Shown: positions 1 to 13,100, counted from the stretch's first letter. The stretch: DNA of 64,000 bases from Doris montereyensis (GCA_037039925.1 JAXRKP010000057.1:292001-356000); one strand, 5' to 3'. Notes: generated from the letters alone by a model not told the origin. Program-made: numbers and translations.

Positions 1-100
1 TGAGAAGGACTTTGAATAAGAAGGCCTGCTTGGGGTTTAATGATGTACTGTAAGTGAGTCTGCACTTGTGCAGGCATACAGATTATAAATTCATAGTTAT
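1..100 (+). repeat. 3' end of a SINE-C copy
   Basis: The opening bases match the 3' part of a dispersed repeat that I call SINE-C, seen again at 9875-9990, 48640-48870, 50785-51090 and 56285-56410. Shared landmarks are a 'gagaaggactttgaat' stretch, a 'cacttgtgcagg' stretch and a final 'tataaat' tail. The 5' part lies before the window. Confidence 0.6.
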
Positions 101-363
101 CTTTATCATTTTTCTATAAATGATATGGATTCTCTTCGTTTTACCCATATATAAAAACACTGATGGTTATGAAAATTATTTGCCATTTACAAGTCACCTA
201 TTCTAGGCACTCAACAACTGTTAATTCTTACTTTCATGTCAGTACTAGATATAATGCAAGAGAGTTTTACATCATTTTACTTTCCAGTTTTTCTAAATCC
301 TCTGTGTTTTTCTACTTACCCTCCTCCCTATCACCCTCTTTCTCTGTCCACAACAATCTAGGC
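101..363. other. No recognisable feature
   Basis: AT-rich sequence with no convincing exon, RNA gene or repeat visible by eye. Confidence 0.5.
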
Positions 364-560
364 CAGGGGTGTGCAAACTTTTTGGCCTCATGGTTTTTCG
401 GTTTACCAGTAATCATTGGTGGGTAAAGCTTTGCAAATTGTGCTTTTATCACCTCTAACCTGGCAGTAGGTAAGGCACAGATTGTATTTTCAGGCCACAA
501 GAGGATGTTAAACGGGCCGCATCTGAGGATGTGACCCGAGGGCCGTAACTTACCAACCAC
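364..560 (+). mobile_element. hAT-like non-autonomous element fragment
   Basis: It begins with 'caggggtgtgcaaacttttt', followed by a 'ggcctcatgg' stretch and later 'cgggccgcatctgagg' and 'gagggccgtaact'. This pattern is typical of the ends of widespread animal hAT-like DNA transposons (TIR starting CAGGGGTG and GGGCCGCA blocks). No transposase is visible and no clean right-hand TIR was found, so this is a remnant. A C-run follows at about 563-577. Confidence 0.45.
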
Positions 561-704
561 CCTCCTCCCCCCCCCCCCTACCCACCCACCGATCTGGGTA
601 TTTAAAGTTGCCGTGTGTGTAGTTATAATGAGATTATTCTGTCATTGATGTTGACAGTAGGTTTTATTACGTGTCGTCACTACTAAAGTATCTTCTGGCG
701 TGCT

Positions 705-892
705 CAGACGACGGCGGGATTTCATCGGCTTAGAATTATATTGTCTTAACAACACATTTGACAGATTTGGAGTTACAATCATTGTCAGATTTGTCAATTG
801 TTCCATCTCTTTGAAAAAAACCCAACCAAATTTGGTCTATGTTTGTCACCAAGTTCACTTGCATTTTGTCCTATCTTCAGATTCTCTTTCCT
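705..892 (+). repeat. Dispersed repeat E, copy 1
   Basis: The stretch resembles 62955-63170 and, over its last 100 bp, 29195-29315. All three share 'tttggtcta' followed by 'gttcacttgcattttgt' or a close variant, and end in a 'agattctctttcc'-like tail. It runs directly into the 25-bp satellite. It has no coding signature. Confidence 0.55.
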
Positions 893-1640
893 ATAGAGAG
901 CGTAAGAACCTTTTTTCTCAGAGAGCGTAATAAGCCTCTTTCTCTCAGAGAGCGTAAGAACCCTTTTTCTCAGAGAGCGTAAGAGCTCTTTTTCTCAGAG
1001 AGCGTAAGAACTCTTTTTATCAGAGAGCGTAAGAACTCTTTTTATCAGAGAGCGTAAGAACTCTTTTTATCAGAGAGCGTAAGAACTCTTTTTATCAGAG
1101 AGAACTCTTTTTAAGAATAAGAATCTTTTTATCAGAGAGCGTAAGAACTTATCTTTTTTCTCAGAGAGCGTAAGAACTCTTTTTATCAGAGAGTGTAAGA
1201 ACTCTTTTTATCAGAGAGCGTAAGAACTCTTTTATCAGAGAGCGTAAAAACTCTTTTTATCAGAGAGCCTAAGAACTCTTTTTATCAGAGAGCGTAAAAA
1301 CTCTTTTTATCAGAGCGTAATAAGAGCGTAAGAACTTTTTCTCAGAGAGCATAAGAACTCTTTTTTTTATCAGAGAGCTTTTTATCAGAGAGCATAAGAA
1401 CTCTTTTTATCAGAGAGCATAAGAACTTTTTATCAGAGAGCATTTTTATCAGAGAGCATAAGAACTTTTTATCAGAGAGCGTAAGAACTTTTTATCAGAG
1501 AGCGTAAGAACTTTTATCAGAGAGCGTAAGAACTTTTATCAGAACTAAGAACTTTTTATCAGAGAGCGTATCAGAAGCGTAAGAACTCTTTTATCAGAGA
1601 GCGTAAGAACTCTTTTATCAGAGAGCGTAGAGAACCCCTT
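889..1640 (+). repeat. 25-bp tandem array
   Basis: About 30 degenerate copies of a unit read as 'cagagagcgtaagaactc' plus a T-rich 'tttttat' end. Variation is mostly in T-run length and in partial units (for example near 1100, 1310 and 1430), as expected from slippage and unequal exchange. A smaller block of the same family lies at 2736-2850. Confidence 0.9.
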
Positions 1641-2045
1641 TTTCCAGTGATGATGGTTACCCGCAGTTTTGAAGTCGGGAGGAATTTCCTCGTTTTCTGC
1701 GACTTTCCGCTGATCGTCAATTCCGCGGAATTTTACAAATCCGACATTACGTTCCGCCGGGAACTTAGTGTGAACCGTGAACCTATCCGATGTACGGAAA
1801 CACTTCAGCGAGTGCTATTTCCGGTCAACATCCGAGATTTTCTTTCTTCCTTTCTAGAGAGGTAGACTCTGTTTTTCCTTTTATTTTTAAATTATCATCG
1901 CTTTGCTAGATTGCTAGATCTATAGATCTAATTATAATCTAGATCTACTGTGGTGATTGTCAATTTCAAATCATGAAGACTCTTGGTAAAAACGAAGGTG
2001 GGCGCGCCAAGGAAATAAACTCCAAAGTTAAAAACAAATTTAGGT
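1641..2045. other. Unassigned spacer with TAGATCTAGA-type motif cluster
   Basis: No exon can be supported. Between about 1902 and 1950 there are several overlapping 'tagatcta' or 'ctagatct' motifs, a motif that recurs in other places in the window (40571, 40811, 61323, 61432). Confidence 0.5.
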
Positions 2046-2049
2046 TTGA

Positions 2050-2510
2050 CTGGTTGGAGACGCCTGTAAAATAAAAAAATCAAAGAAACTTGGTGAATTG
2101 GAGGTGAAACTTGGAGATTTGATTGAGAAGTTGGGTCTTGCTGGCAAAGCCCTATGTTCATGTTGCAATGATATTGTCAGTTATGGTAGGAAAGGCAAAA
2201 TTGCGTTGGTAGACCATGTTCAATCAGCTAAACATATTTCTCGAGTGGAGCATAAGAAGACGAACTACACTCTTGGTGGTCAGTTTTCAGAAAAGACCAA
2301 AGAAACACCCCTTTTTCTCTTTGTTTAGATCTAACAACAAAACCCAATCAAACAATTCTGCTTTCACTTCTGCACCTTTCCCTAGTGAAGATGATAGTGA
2401 TAGTTGTAGATTGATTCCTCTTAGTGATCGCACTGCCGATTTAGAAGTCCATCAAGAAGGCCTTCAAAAGACATCAGTCTATAATGGAGGGGCCTTCCAA
2501 TAAGAGAAGG
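2050..2510 (+). pseudogene. BED-type zinc-finger fragment of a DNA transposon
   Basis: The frame at 2098-2328 reads 'KLGDLIEKLGLAGKALC' then 'CCNDIVSYGRKG', 'LVDHVQSAKHI'. The C-x2-C pair followed by a spaced H-x4-H-type end (HVQSAKH) is the layout of BED-like zinc fingers seen at the start of hAT and related transposase-derived proteins. Upstream, a reading with stops (about 2050-2097) gives 'FDWLETPV', a common lead-in to such domains. The following sequence is low in coding signal. No catalytic domain follows, so it is a truncated remnant. It could also be a domesticated exon of gene 1, but its phase was not linked to any exon. Confidence 0.5.
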
Positions 2511-2735
2511 AAATATTAACCCCCCTCGCCCCCTTTCCCTCCCCTCCCCCCTTCGACATGTGTACATTTACCAATTTACTCAAATTCTGGATTGTAAGTA
2601 TATTATAGTTATTTTTACTATTAGTTTGTCCTCTTTATTGATGTAAAAATGAGGGTCCTAAAGGGAAAACTGTGATTTTGGTGGGTCGCGCAAAATTTTC
2701 CTCCTTTTTCACTTTTGGTCACCATCATCACTGTT

Positions 2736-2855
2736 TTTCTCAGAGAGCGTAAGAACCCTTTTTCTCAGAGAGCTCATGAACCCTTTTTCTCAGAGAGCTC
2801 ACAGACCCTTTTTTCTCAGAATGAGAGTGTGTTTTTTCTCAGAATGAGAGTGTGT
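2736..2855 (+). repeat. Second block of the 25-bp satellite
   Basis: Four to five copies of the 'ctcagagagcgtaagaaccc' family, with 'agctcatgaaccc' variants and a T-rich spacer. They are separated from the main array by the BED-finger fragment, so the array was either split by an insertion or seeded twice. Confidence 0.8.
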
Positions 2856-2904
2856 GTTGCTGGGACAATATCATTCTGAGCTGACCATTTCCTTAAGGAT
2901 GGAT

Positions 2905-3052
2905 GATACAAAGATGGATGAATGCATGGTGTGGATCCCATTGATGGAAATGGCTGAATGCATAGCGTGGATCCCATGTATGGAAATGGCTGAATGCATA
3001 GCAGGGATCATGTGTGTGGATAAGGCTGAATACATAGCTTGGATAATGTCAA
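2905..3052 (+). repeat. 36-bp minisatellite, four copies
   Basis: Four imperfect 36-bp units, each holding a 'atggctgaatgcatagc'-like core. Because 36 is a multiple of three the + strand is open and reads a 12-residue repeat (MEMAECIAWIPC and variants). There is no splice or start context to support translation. Confidence 0.6.
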
Positions 3053-3179
3053 TTCACATGAAGCATTTTTCTTTGAAGGCTGGAATTACCAATGTTTCTG
3101 TCAACACAGTCTCACATGTTGAGAATTGTACCCACCCACCTGTCTAGCCTTTCGACTTACCTTCTTTGAGAATCCTGGG

Positions 3180-3475
3180 CTTGAAAGTAGTGCGGTGGTT
3201 AGGCTGTTGGAGTGTCCTGCGAGGTCCTGGGTTTGAATCGTAGCAATGGTAGGTGGTCTGACGTTGTGTCCTTTGGGAAAGACACTTTACCTCGCATTTT
3301 CCCCACTCGATCCAGTCGCAAATGGTTTCCAGCACCTTTTGGGGAGTAAAATCCTGCGGCAGACTAGCATCCTGTCTTCCTGAGGTGATGTATTATCACC
3401 TGTTCTGCTTCCTGTTGTAGAAGTCGGGATAACCTCCAGCTCTATGGGCCATTACAGCCTGGAAGGAAAGTTAAA
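3180..3475 (+). repeat. SINE-A copy
   Basis: A tRNA-like head ('gtgcggtggttaggctg', box-A-like; 'gggtttgaatcg', box-B-like) is followed by a conserved body: 'ttgggaaagacac', 'ttccccactcga', a 'gcaaatgg' core, 'gcatcctgtc', 'tcacctgtt', and an end reading 'ctctatgggccattacagcc'. The same order recurs at 12386, 34278, 47360 and 51703. It is interpreted as a tRNA-derived SINE. Confidence 0.75.
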
Positions 3476-3948
3476 AATTTTTTGTTTATTATTGAAAACT
3501 GAAGGTAAAGTAGAATGTAGTTGTTGTCAACAGGCTCAACATAGCCGCTGTGCTGTATAGGACTCGGAAAGCCTTGAAGACGATTATATGACTTGCCAGA
3601 GGTAAACGGTATTTTACGAAGCATTTGTGAGATGGCTCAAATTATAAATCAATCCTTATTTACCTGATAAAATAAATTTGATTTTGTATTTATGGGTTGA
3701 AATGTGTGTTTATCTATTTATTTAAGATGCATTCTTTAAAAAAAAATCTCTGCTGCTTCTTCTTCTTCTACTTCTTCTTCTTCGCCTCTCAGCTCCCAGT
3801 GGAGCACAGGTCATCAACAAAGAGTTGCCAGTCATTCCTTTTCTGCACCAACGTTTGCAACTCTCCCCAGGTTTTTCTTCTTTCTCGCCATCTGTCTCGA
3901 TCTCTGCTATTTTTGCCTGTGTATTATCCGTTTCATCTTTTTTTACAG

Positions 3949-4052
3949 AACGTTGGACCGAGGCTGCCACCCAGCAAGGGCAAGACTGTGGTCTTGTTGA
4001 CCAGTCTGGAAGATTTGGCCAGTAAAAGTGTTGTGAAAATAAGTGTGTCAAG
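3949..4052 (+). CDS. Tentative exon of the large Ser/Gln-rich gene
   Basis: A strong pyrimidine tract and 'tttttttacag' precede an open stretch reading 'NVGPRLPPSKGKTVVLLTS' then 'LEDLASKSVVKISVS', ending at 'tcaag|gtattc'. The donor leaves two bases, which can join the single base that opens the tentative exon at 6576 (AG+A, Arg). It cannot join exon 7468 directly, because that would read a stop, so at least one exon lies between. The exon looks coding but the evidence is only splice sites and composition. Confidence 0.45.
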
Positions 4053-7000
4053 GTATTCCATATACACTTTCTACATGTTTGTAATGTCTAGTGTATTGCA
4101 TATAGGGACCACCTATTACCTAAATCATTGTAGCTTAGGACTACCTATTATCTTAATCATTGTAGCTTAAGACCAATTATTACCTAAATCATTGTAGCTT
4201 AGGACCACCTATTACCTAAATCATTGTAGCTTAGGACCACCTATTACCTAAATCATTGTAGCTTAGGACCATCTATTACCTAAGTCATTGTAGCTTAGGA
4301 CCACCTATTACCTAAATCATTGTAGCTTAAGACCACCTATTACCTAAATCATTAAAGCTTAAGACCACCTATTATCTTAATCATTAAAGCTTAGGACCAC
4401 CTATTACCTAAATCATTGTAACTTAGGACCACCTATTACCTAAATCATTAAAGCTTAGAACCACCTATTATATAAATCATTAAAGCTTAGGACCACCTAT
4501 TACCTAAATCATTAAAGCTTAGGACCACCTTTTATCTAAATCATTGTAACTTAGGACCACCTTTTACCTAAATCATTGTAACTTAGGACCACCTTTCATC
4601 TAAAATCATTGTAACTTAGGACCACCTTTTATCTAAATCATTGTAACTTAGGACTACCTTTTACCTAAATCATTGTAACTTAGGACTACCTTTACCTAAA
4701 TCATTGTAACTTAGGACTACCTTTTTTACCTAAATCATTGTAACTTAGGACCACCTTTTACCTAAATCATTGTAACTTAGGACTACCTTTTACCTAAATC
4801 ATTGTAACTTAGGACTACCTTTTATCTAAATCATTGTAACTTAGGACTATATCTAAATCATTGTAACTTAGGACTACCTTTTATCTAAATCATTGTAACT
4901 TAGGACTACCTTTTATCTAAATCATTGTAACTTAGGACTACCTTTTTTATCTAAATCATTGTAACTTAGGACTACCTTTTATCTAAATCATTGTAACTTA
5001 GGACTACCTTTACCTAAATCATTGTAACTTAGGACTACCTTTTACCTAAATAATTGTAGCTTAGGACCACCTATTACGTGAATCATTGTAGCTTAGGATC
5101 TAAACCTATTACCTAAATCATTGAAGCTTAGGACCACCTATTACCTAAATCATTGTAGCTTAGGACCACCTATTACCTAAGTCATTGTAGCTTAGGACCA
5201 CCTATTACGTGAATCATTGTAGCTTAGGACCACCTATTACCTAAATCATTGTAGCTTAGGACCACCTATTACCTAAATCATTGTAGCTTAGGACCACCTA
5301 TTATCTAAATCATTGTAGCTTAGGACCACCTATTACCAAAATCATTGTAACTTAGGACCACCTATTACCTAAGTCATTGTAGCTTAGGACCACCTATTAC
5401 CTAAATCATTGTAGCTTAGGACCACCTAGTATCTAAATCATTGTAGCTTAGGACCACCTATTACGTGAATCATTGTAGCTTAGGACCACCTATTATCTAA
5501 ATCATTGTAACTTAGGACCACCTATTACCTGAATCATTGTAGCTTAGGACCATCTATTACCTAAATCATTGTAACTTAGGACCACCTATTACCTAAGTCA
5601 TTGTAGCTTAGGACCACCTATTACCTAAATCATTGTAGCTGTTGAGGACCAGTTCTATTATGTAAGTCATTGTTTATAGTTTAGGACCAAAAATTATTTT
5701 ACAGCTAGTCTACCTGTGATGGTCTATTGGACCAAACAAAGGCAAATATTTTACCTTCAGATTATTTATCATGACATCATTTGAAGCTGTTGAAGATAGT
5801 TCTATATGTTAGTGGCATTTCAAGTTTATAGTTTTATGGATTGAACACAAACAAAAAATTATTTCCATTAGATTGAACACTGTGATGCAATTTCAAACAG
5901 TCTCAAGTGGATTGAACACAAACAAAGGCAATATTCAAACTTGTCCCTTCCTAGTGGATTTAACACAAACAAAGGCAAATAGTCAAACTTATCCGTTCCT
6001 AGTGGATTGAACACAAACAAAGGCAAATTTCAAACTTGTCCGTGCCTAGTGGATTGAACACAAACAAAGGCAATTTCAAACTTGTCCGTGCCTAGTGGAT
6101 TGAACACAAACAAAGGCAAATAGTCAAACTTGTCCGTGCCTAGTGGATTGAACACAAACAAAGGCAAATTTCAAACTTGTCCTAGTGGATTGGAGTGGCA
6201 ATTTCAAATTGAACACAAACAAAGGCAGATATTCAAACTGGTCCATTCCTAGTTTTTGATGTTCCACAGGTTTTAGAGAAATATTTGAACATTTTCTTGA
6301 GTTTACATGTTGAGGTCTTATCAATAGTTATGTAAGAGGAAATCATTCTTCAAGTGTTTTGAACTATACCCATCTCCACCCTTAATGTATTCCGTATTTG
6401 TTCCTAATAGTTTGTAGAATTTTTGGTGGTTTGGTTTAAAAGCCTACCGTGATTACATGACTGTCCTTACTTCTATTACAATATGGTAATGCATATGATC
6501 CATTTACCTAAGGATTTAAACATCAATAGGTTGTCTTCAATATTGGAACGCAAACTTTGGTCGTGTCTTTCACAGATGGCCAACACTAACAGAGATTTGC
6601 TTACATCTTGAGACATCAGGCAGCTCAAAACCAAAAGCTATCCAGACAAGTCATTGTGGAAATGTTGATGCCAAATGGTTTGCAAAATATCATTTCTATC
6701 TTTCTCTTCTATTTTTTAGGTTTCCGTTTTTTTACCTATGTCTTTCTGTTTGTTTGTTTGTCTGCTTATTTGCAGAGTTTTGTGTGTGTGTTATGATAAT
6801 TTCTAGTGGCGTCTGTGGCCGAGTGGTTGTGCTTCCGGACTTGGTAGGGCTTTGGAGGGCTGGAAAATCCAGGTTTCCGTTGCAGTAAGCAGAACAAGTG
6901 ATGTGAGATCTCATACCACACAACTTATTGGAGACTACCAACACCACATCATGTTACAATGAAGTTTTCACAATTCAATAGTCTTAGACCTCATTGATTG

Positions 7001-7132
7001 TTGACATCATCAAAGGCGTTATGTTTTACAATACTATTTTGTTTTAATGATGTTTTTGGTTCCAACATTTGTTTTAAAAGAATTTTGTATGTGTGGTGTT
7101 TATTATTTATGGTACATGTGTAAAAGTATTAC

Positions 7133-7167
<35 letters not shown>

Positions 7168-10100
7168 GGTTTGAAGTATTGCAGAGACCGTTCATACTTT
7201 TATTGTCAATGTTGGCTTTTTCCCTGGTGAATGCTACCTCTGATTGTAAAAATGTTTTAACATGACTTTTATAGAACTACTCGCTCCGTTCTGTCCATGC
7301 TAGCTGAAGACTATTGGCTGGCTTGAAGTAGCTGCTTTGAGTGCTCCTTGGAACCTTAACAAACTATGTCTTCTAAAAATGAGAGTTAGCTAAACCTATC
7401 ATATCACAGTGTCATGTTGAAAATGAAGGGGATCTTTTACATTTTTTTGTTTTGTTTTCTGCTTCAGAGAAGAAACAGGTGAATTGCCCCAAGTTTGTTG
7501 CCTTGGTAACCGGTTCATGCAAGTCGACCATCAGGAAAATTAAAACCAGTATGATTCTTGCAGAGGACGGTCAGAAAGCCTTAAAGAAAGAGTCTGTCTG
7601 TGTCAGCTCTGAAAGTCACCCGAGTTCATCTTTTTTAGGTATGGAGATACGAAAACAGGGGTTATAACATTACAGTGGGACTCGTGGGAAATCTACTCGC
7701 TTGTCGTCAATTCTTGGTTGTGATCAACTGCTGCCACCAATCCCGTTTTTTCCCTTATTATTTCATCGTATGTCAATATTTACCTCCTGCGTTTGTGATT
7801 TTAATCCCCCGGGAATTCTTTACAAAACCGTATTTCAATGCCCCATTATATTATAATATCTCCCCTGTTGACCATCGCTCACCACAAAGACCCGAAGGCA
7901 CAGTGGATATGACCAATGCCAGACAGGGGAGCAATAAAAATGTTCACACCTTGTCCCTCGATCGCGATGAGTGCCTGACCTATTAAAAACGTCAGGTGAT
8001 TTCATGCCACTTAAAAAAAAGAGCCGTGAGTGGGAGTCCAGAAGACTGTTCAATTATAATTAAATTGCCCAATGATAAACCAGTGATCCAATGGGACAAA
8101 TGCTGTGGGGTACAGTGGGTGGAGTTATGAAGAGAAGACTGATCATCTTTTATTACATTACAATGGATGGTTACAATGCATGGCACATTGTTGATGGGCA
8201 TAAGCCATATTAGCGATGGAAATACATGAGCGTATGATTAAAACGAATATGAAATGTTAATCAATTACACACGTACTTTAGGATAATTTGGAGAAGATGA
8301 TACCTGCAGTTACCGTTGAGTTGAGACTGGGCACTTGGGAGAAAATCTTGTTTTTGAAACGGGCATTTAGAGGGGGAATTTTTAATAGAAAAAAAATAGG
8401 GTGGGGATGAAGTGATTTCTTTTGCTTTTGAGTTTAGATTTTTTCTTTTAGTATGTACATGAGTAACTGTCAAAATACAGTCATCCTTTATCATTGAAAA
8501 GTTTGTTGCGTCCTTCGTTGCCATTGAATTGACCGCCATCTTGGATTTTGACCCAATTTTCAAAATCTATCTTCTTCCTTAGTTATAAATAAAATCACTC
8601 AAAAGCTGTGCAGATCGTCTTTTCCATTCAATATCTAGAGAGTGACATTGGTTTTTTTATATTTTGGATAGTTCTTTTTGAATGAATCTTTGAAACTAAT
8701 ATATATCATGAATATACAAAAACGGCATTTTTATAGTAATAAAAAATTTATTTCTCAAAAAGTTTACAAGATATAAAAAAAAAATCTGGCATCATTCTAG
8801 TAACATTGACAAGAGGAACCTATGTGCCAAATATAATACAAATCGTTCGGTAAATGGTGGAGGAGATAGAATTTTAGTGTGAAAAAACTATATTTTGAAG
8901 AAAATACAAGTAGAAAAACCAAAAGAAAATAACCCAAAGCAAACGCTTCAGACAGGTTTCCCTTGTTGTTGCAGCCCCTTACTCTTTCGACAGTCTCTGG
9001 CATTGTTACTAATGTAAAGAGGATTATAAATCTAGGTTTAGATGTGCACTGTTGGGAAAACAGACGTCAAAATGACCAGTTTTTTTTTTTTCCTCTATTT
9101 CTATGCTTGTGCGCATGTTTACATATACGCTGACGCACAATGCCTGTTACGTAACACAGTAATGGGTCAAAAGCCACGAGCGATGTCGGCAGAAGCCAGG
9201 TGACCTTGGTGTTGCCATATTTGGCGATTAGCCCCCAATATACGAGTTTTTACTGCCATCTTCTCATTCAGCGTTAGGGTAATTTACATAAAAACTTTTA
9301 CTGTTTTTATCTACCCTCACCTACAAAATATTTTTTAAAACAAAAATTATACGTCATATTGACATTTTTCTGCCATAAACTTGTACATATAAAATCAACC
9401 TTTTGGTCCCAAACTTGCCAGTCCAGGTGGCGCCCCTCCCCTTAACGTCAACCCCGCTTGTGGTCAACTATTTCTCACGGTCCCGAGGTGTTGATCTTAA
9501 GCGGTTTCCACTGTAGATATATTGTGTCATGAAATGTTAGTTCTTTAGCTAAGATCAGTTCCTTTAAGGGCTTGAATCTCACAGACCTGGAGCGCATCTC
9601 ATCTCAGTTTTTGAATCTTCAAGTTGAACAGTTGATGTGATATTACTCCTATATATAGGATAATGATAATAACTCTCACATAATATATTTTTCATCTCGC
9701 TTTTTGCCCTGAATAGACCCTGAGATCCCTGCATATGATAGAGAGGGTGAATTGGAATTAAACAAAAGAAAAAACCCTTCTTTCAAGTAGTCATCATGGC
9801 TTTTCTGCCTTTGCTGCTTTATAGATTTTTTCTGCTCTCCATGGTGTTAGTATAAAGTACCTTATATGCAGCTTTACTGTAGGCTCTCTATTAAGTTCGA
9901 AAAGGATTTTGAATGAAATGACCAGCTGAGGGATAAAGGACGAAAAGTCGGCAAGCCTGCCCTTGTGTGGGGACATGGCCTATAAACCCAGCTCTATGAG
10001 TCCTGTCTTCTTACTTCTCCTCCGCTCATATAGTACTGAAGAAACCCGACAGTGATGAACACTCTGACACGACACTCAAAGCCAAACAGCCAGGAATCCC

Positions 10101-13100
10101 AATCGTAGCAGTTTCCTCGATAAGACCTGGACAACCTCTACCTATTGGAGCTGGCATCCAAGCTGTGAAGGCCTCGTCAGCGGTAGCCCCTCTTCCTGTT
10201 CCATCAATCGCCCCAGCTCTGCCTATCCGGATCCCTTTAAACACTCTGGTAGTTCCGCAACGGCCATTGCTGCCAAAACAGGTATCCATGTCTTTTACAG
10301 AATTAAAAATTGCACGTGGGTTCTTATTTCGTCGTGATCGGCATGACAACTACAACAAGCTTTCTATCCGCCAGTGCAGTCATTCTCAACCCCCTTGAGT
10401 TGACTTTCAGGGTTTCGGTGGAGGTGGGGGAGTGGGTGGGGGCGAGGAAGGAGAGAATTACACTCACAGATTGGCAGGCTCTTTTATTTTTGAACATACC
10501 TTTTGAGGCAGACAATTTTGGAAAGGGGGAAATGACACTCTGACATATATATTGGGAAAGGGTGCACGGGTCAAAAAGGTTAACAACCACTGTCCTAGTG
10601 AATGAAAAGTTCCGACCTCATTATTTGAAGCACTGATTGAGAAATCTGTGGTCAAAGATGGCATATTTTACTATCTGTGGTCAAAGATGGCATATTTTAC
10701 TATCTGTGGTTAAAGATGGCATATTTTACTATCTGTGGTGGTCAAAGATGGCATATATCTGTGGTCATCTGTGGTCAAAGATGGCATATTCACTATCTGT
10801 GGTCAAAGAGATGGTCAAATGGCATATTCACTATCTGTGGTCAAAGATGGTATATTTTACTCGCATGTCAGATTTTCGGGCATAACATGGCACAGTGCGT
10901 TATTGTAATTTTCATATTGTGCAAAAATGGCCCATATGATTTTTCTGAAATTAACACATGTTATAGATATTATATGTGCTATGATACTGGACACAGATTC
11001 AGTCATCCTTTAGCTTAGTTAGTCAGTAATTATTTAAAGTAATGTGTGCATCTACCATAAGCACTTTTCACTTTTATAGGTCATATAGTTTATGGGGGAA
11101 AAGGGATTATTTATATGAATTCTTATCACCTGCTACTCTGAAGATAGTCGGAATGTCGAAAGTATTCCTGAAAGAAAATCCATTCCCGTTTCCTTCATAA
11201 TCAATTAGCAGGTGGCTCTTTGTGCACAGGGAACCTCTGCTGACTAATAAGCTGGATTTTGTCTACAATTGGACACAGTGCCTTATCCAGTTCCTTTATA
11301 ATGTCTTCCCGTGTCTAAGCTTTATCATTGATTCAATCAGTGAGAAAATAAGATTGACACAACTCGCAGGTGCAATTGTCATTAACTTTTGTGGACAAGA
11401 TGGTCTCACGGCCTAGATGTCAATATCTCATACATTGTAGGTCAACCTCACCTTAAGAATTCTCCGCAAGAAACGATCAATAACTTTTGTGCCCTGTTCA
11501 AAATAACAAATTGTTTTACAGCTTAAAAGATCATAAGATTTAATTACATTGTTAACTTAACCCCATGAGACCGTAGCACAGCTAAAGGAGTGGAGCCTCT
11601 TAGAAGCCTATATACCGTAGCACAGCTAAAGAGGTGGAGCTCTTAGAAGCCTATATACTGTAGCGCTGCTCGAACAATGGAGGAGCAATGCCTGAAGAAA
11701 TTATACGCTATTAATAGGCAGTAGATCTCAAACAATCAGAATGAAACTTTGGCGGTCATCTTCTCAAAATAGAACTAAGAATCAGTGATTTGAGTGATTT
11801 CAGTGCAACAATATTCGGCATTTCCAGAGCGCTTAGGGTATCTTCACCCTTTAATTTCCTATAAAACGCTCAGGAGCTCAGGGAGAGGGTCACAGGAGGA
11901 CTAGGTGGTCAGGTCTCAAAGGATTAAATTAAGACTTTGCAGCAAAGAAGCAAATGTTTAATGCAGAATTGTTAATCCTGTCCTGCTTATGGTCAGCATT
12001 TCATGCAAGGTTTTTGTGCAGAAATAATCGCTGCCCATGGTATTTATTATTAGCTGTCGCTCCAAATTTCCGAAAAATTTCTGAGGCATCTGTTTTACTT
12101 TAATGTCATGACGACGTCTGTTTCACAGTTTTCCCCCTTCAAGGTCTTGGAAGACAGGCATAGAAAAGAGATGGCGGAACTTAGAAGAAAACAAGAAGAA
12201 GAGATGAAAGTGTTTCAAAAGCAACATTTACAGCAGCAGCAACCAGCAAAGATGATTGTGATTGGGCAGGCAGGGCTTCAGCAGCTGTCAAAGAAGGTAC
12301 TATCGTCTTTGAAGTCGGTTGTGCGTATGTTTAGATGATGCATGCGTATATGTCATAAATTATATGAAGGATATTTTAATGAGTGGTGTCAGTGGCCGAG
12401 TGGTTAGGCTGCCGGACTGGGGATCATGAGGTCCTGAGGTTGAATCCTAGCAAAGCTAGGTCCGACGTTGCGTTCCTTGGGAAAGACACGTAACACGCAT
12501 TTTCCACATTCTGCCCAGATGCAAATGGGTACAAGCACTAGCTTGGGAGTAAAAACCTACGTCCTGACCAGATGATTATTGCCACCTGTTTCGCATCACG
12601 CTATTGAAACCGGGATATGCTCTGGCTCTATGGGCCTTGGAGGAACTTTACAATCTTTTTTTTTTTTATATCTTAGTGAGAGTAATAATCACAGAGAGAA
12701 AAGTGAGTTACATCCCTTTAATCTGATGTCGGTAAGTCTTTGTAGCAGAGATTTTTTTAAAAACAATGGGGATAAACTAGCAACCAAGCTGAACGATGTT
12801 TCTTGAAAACTAATGGATAAACTAGCAACCAAGCTGAACGATGTTTCTTGAAAACCAATGGATAAACTAGCAACCAAGCTGAACAATGTTTCTTGAAAAC
12901 CAAAGGCAGAGTAACATTCCTGCAATGCCTAGTATTCATATATAAAAAAAACCCTGGCAGAGCAAAAGCCAATTTCACTACAATGTACAATATGTAATGA
13001 GTGATGAAAAGTAATGCTAGCAAATAAGCCCATGCGTGAGGGGCAGTGGCTGTTTGGGGAAATACTTGTTTTGGGAAACGGAAGAAGACTGACCATGCGA

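Noticed and set aside
3697..3948. Extension of the tentative exon upstream as part of an ORF with a Phe-rich start
   Set aside because: The stretch is a TTC/CTT-rich pyrimidine tract directly before a splice acceptor and is not coding-like.
4103..5660. CRISPR-like array
   Set aside because: Units follow each other with no unique spacers, and the DNA is eukaryotic.
9060..9100. T-run as a poly(A) tail of a reverse-inserted retroposon
   Set aside because: No target-site duplication or known element was seen next to it.
12386..12450. tRNA genes at SINE heads (also 3182, 34278, 50183, 51703)
   Set aside because: They have box-A and box-B-like sequences but no closing acceptor stem or clean anticodon arm, and they continue into SINE bodies.
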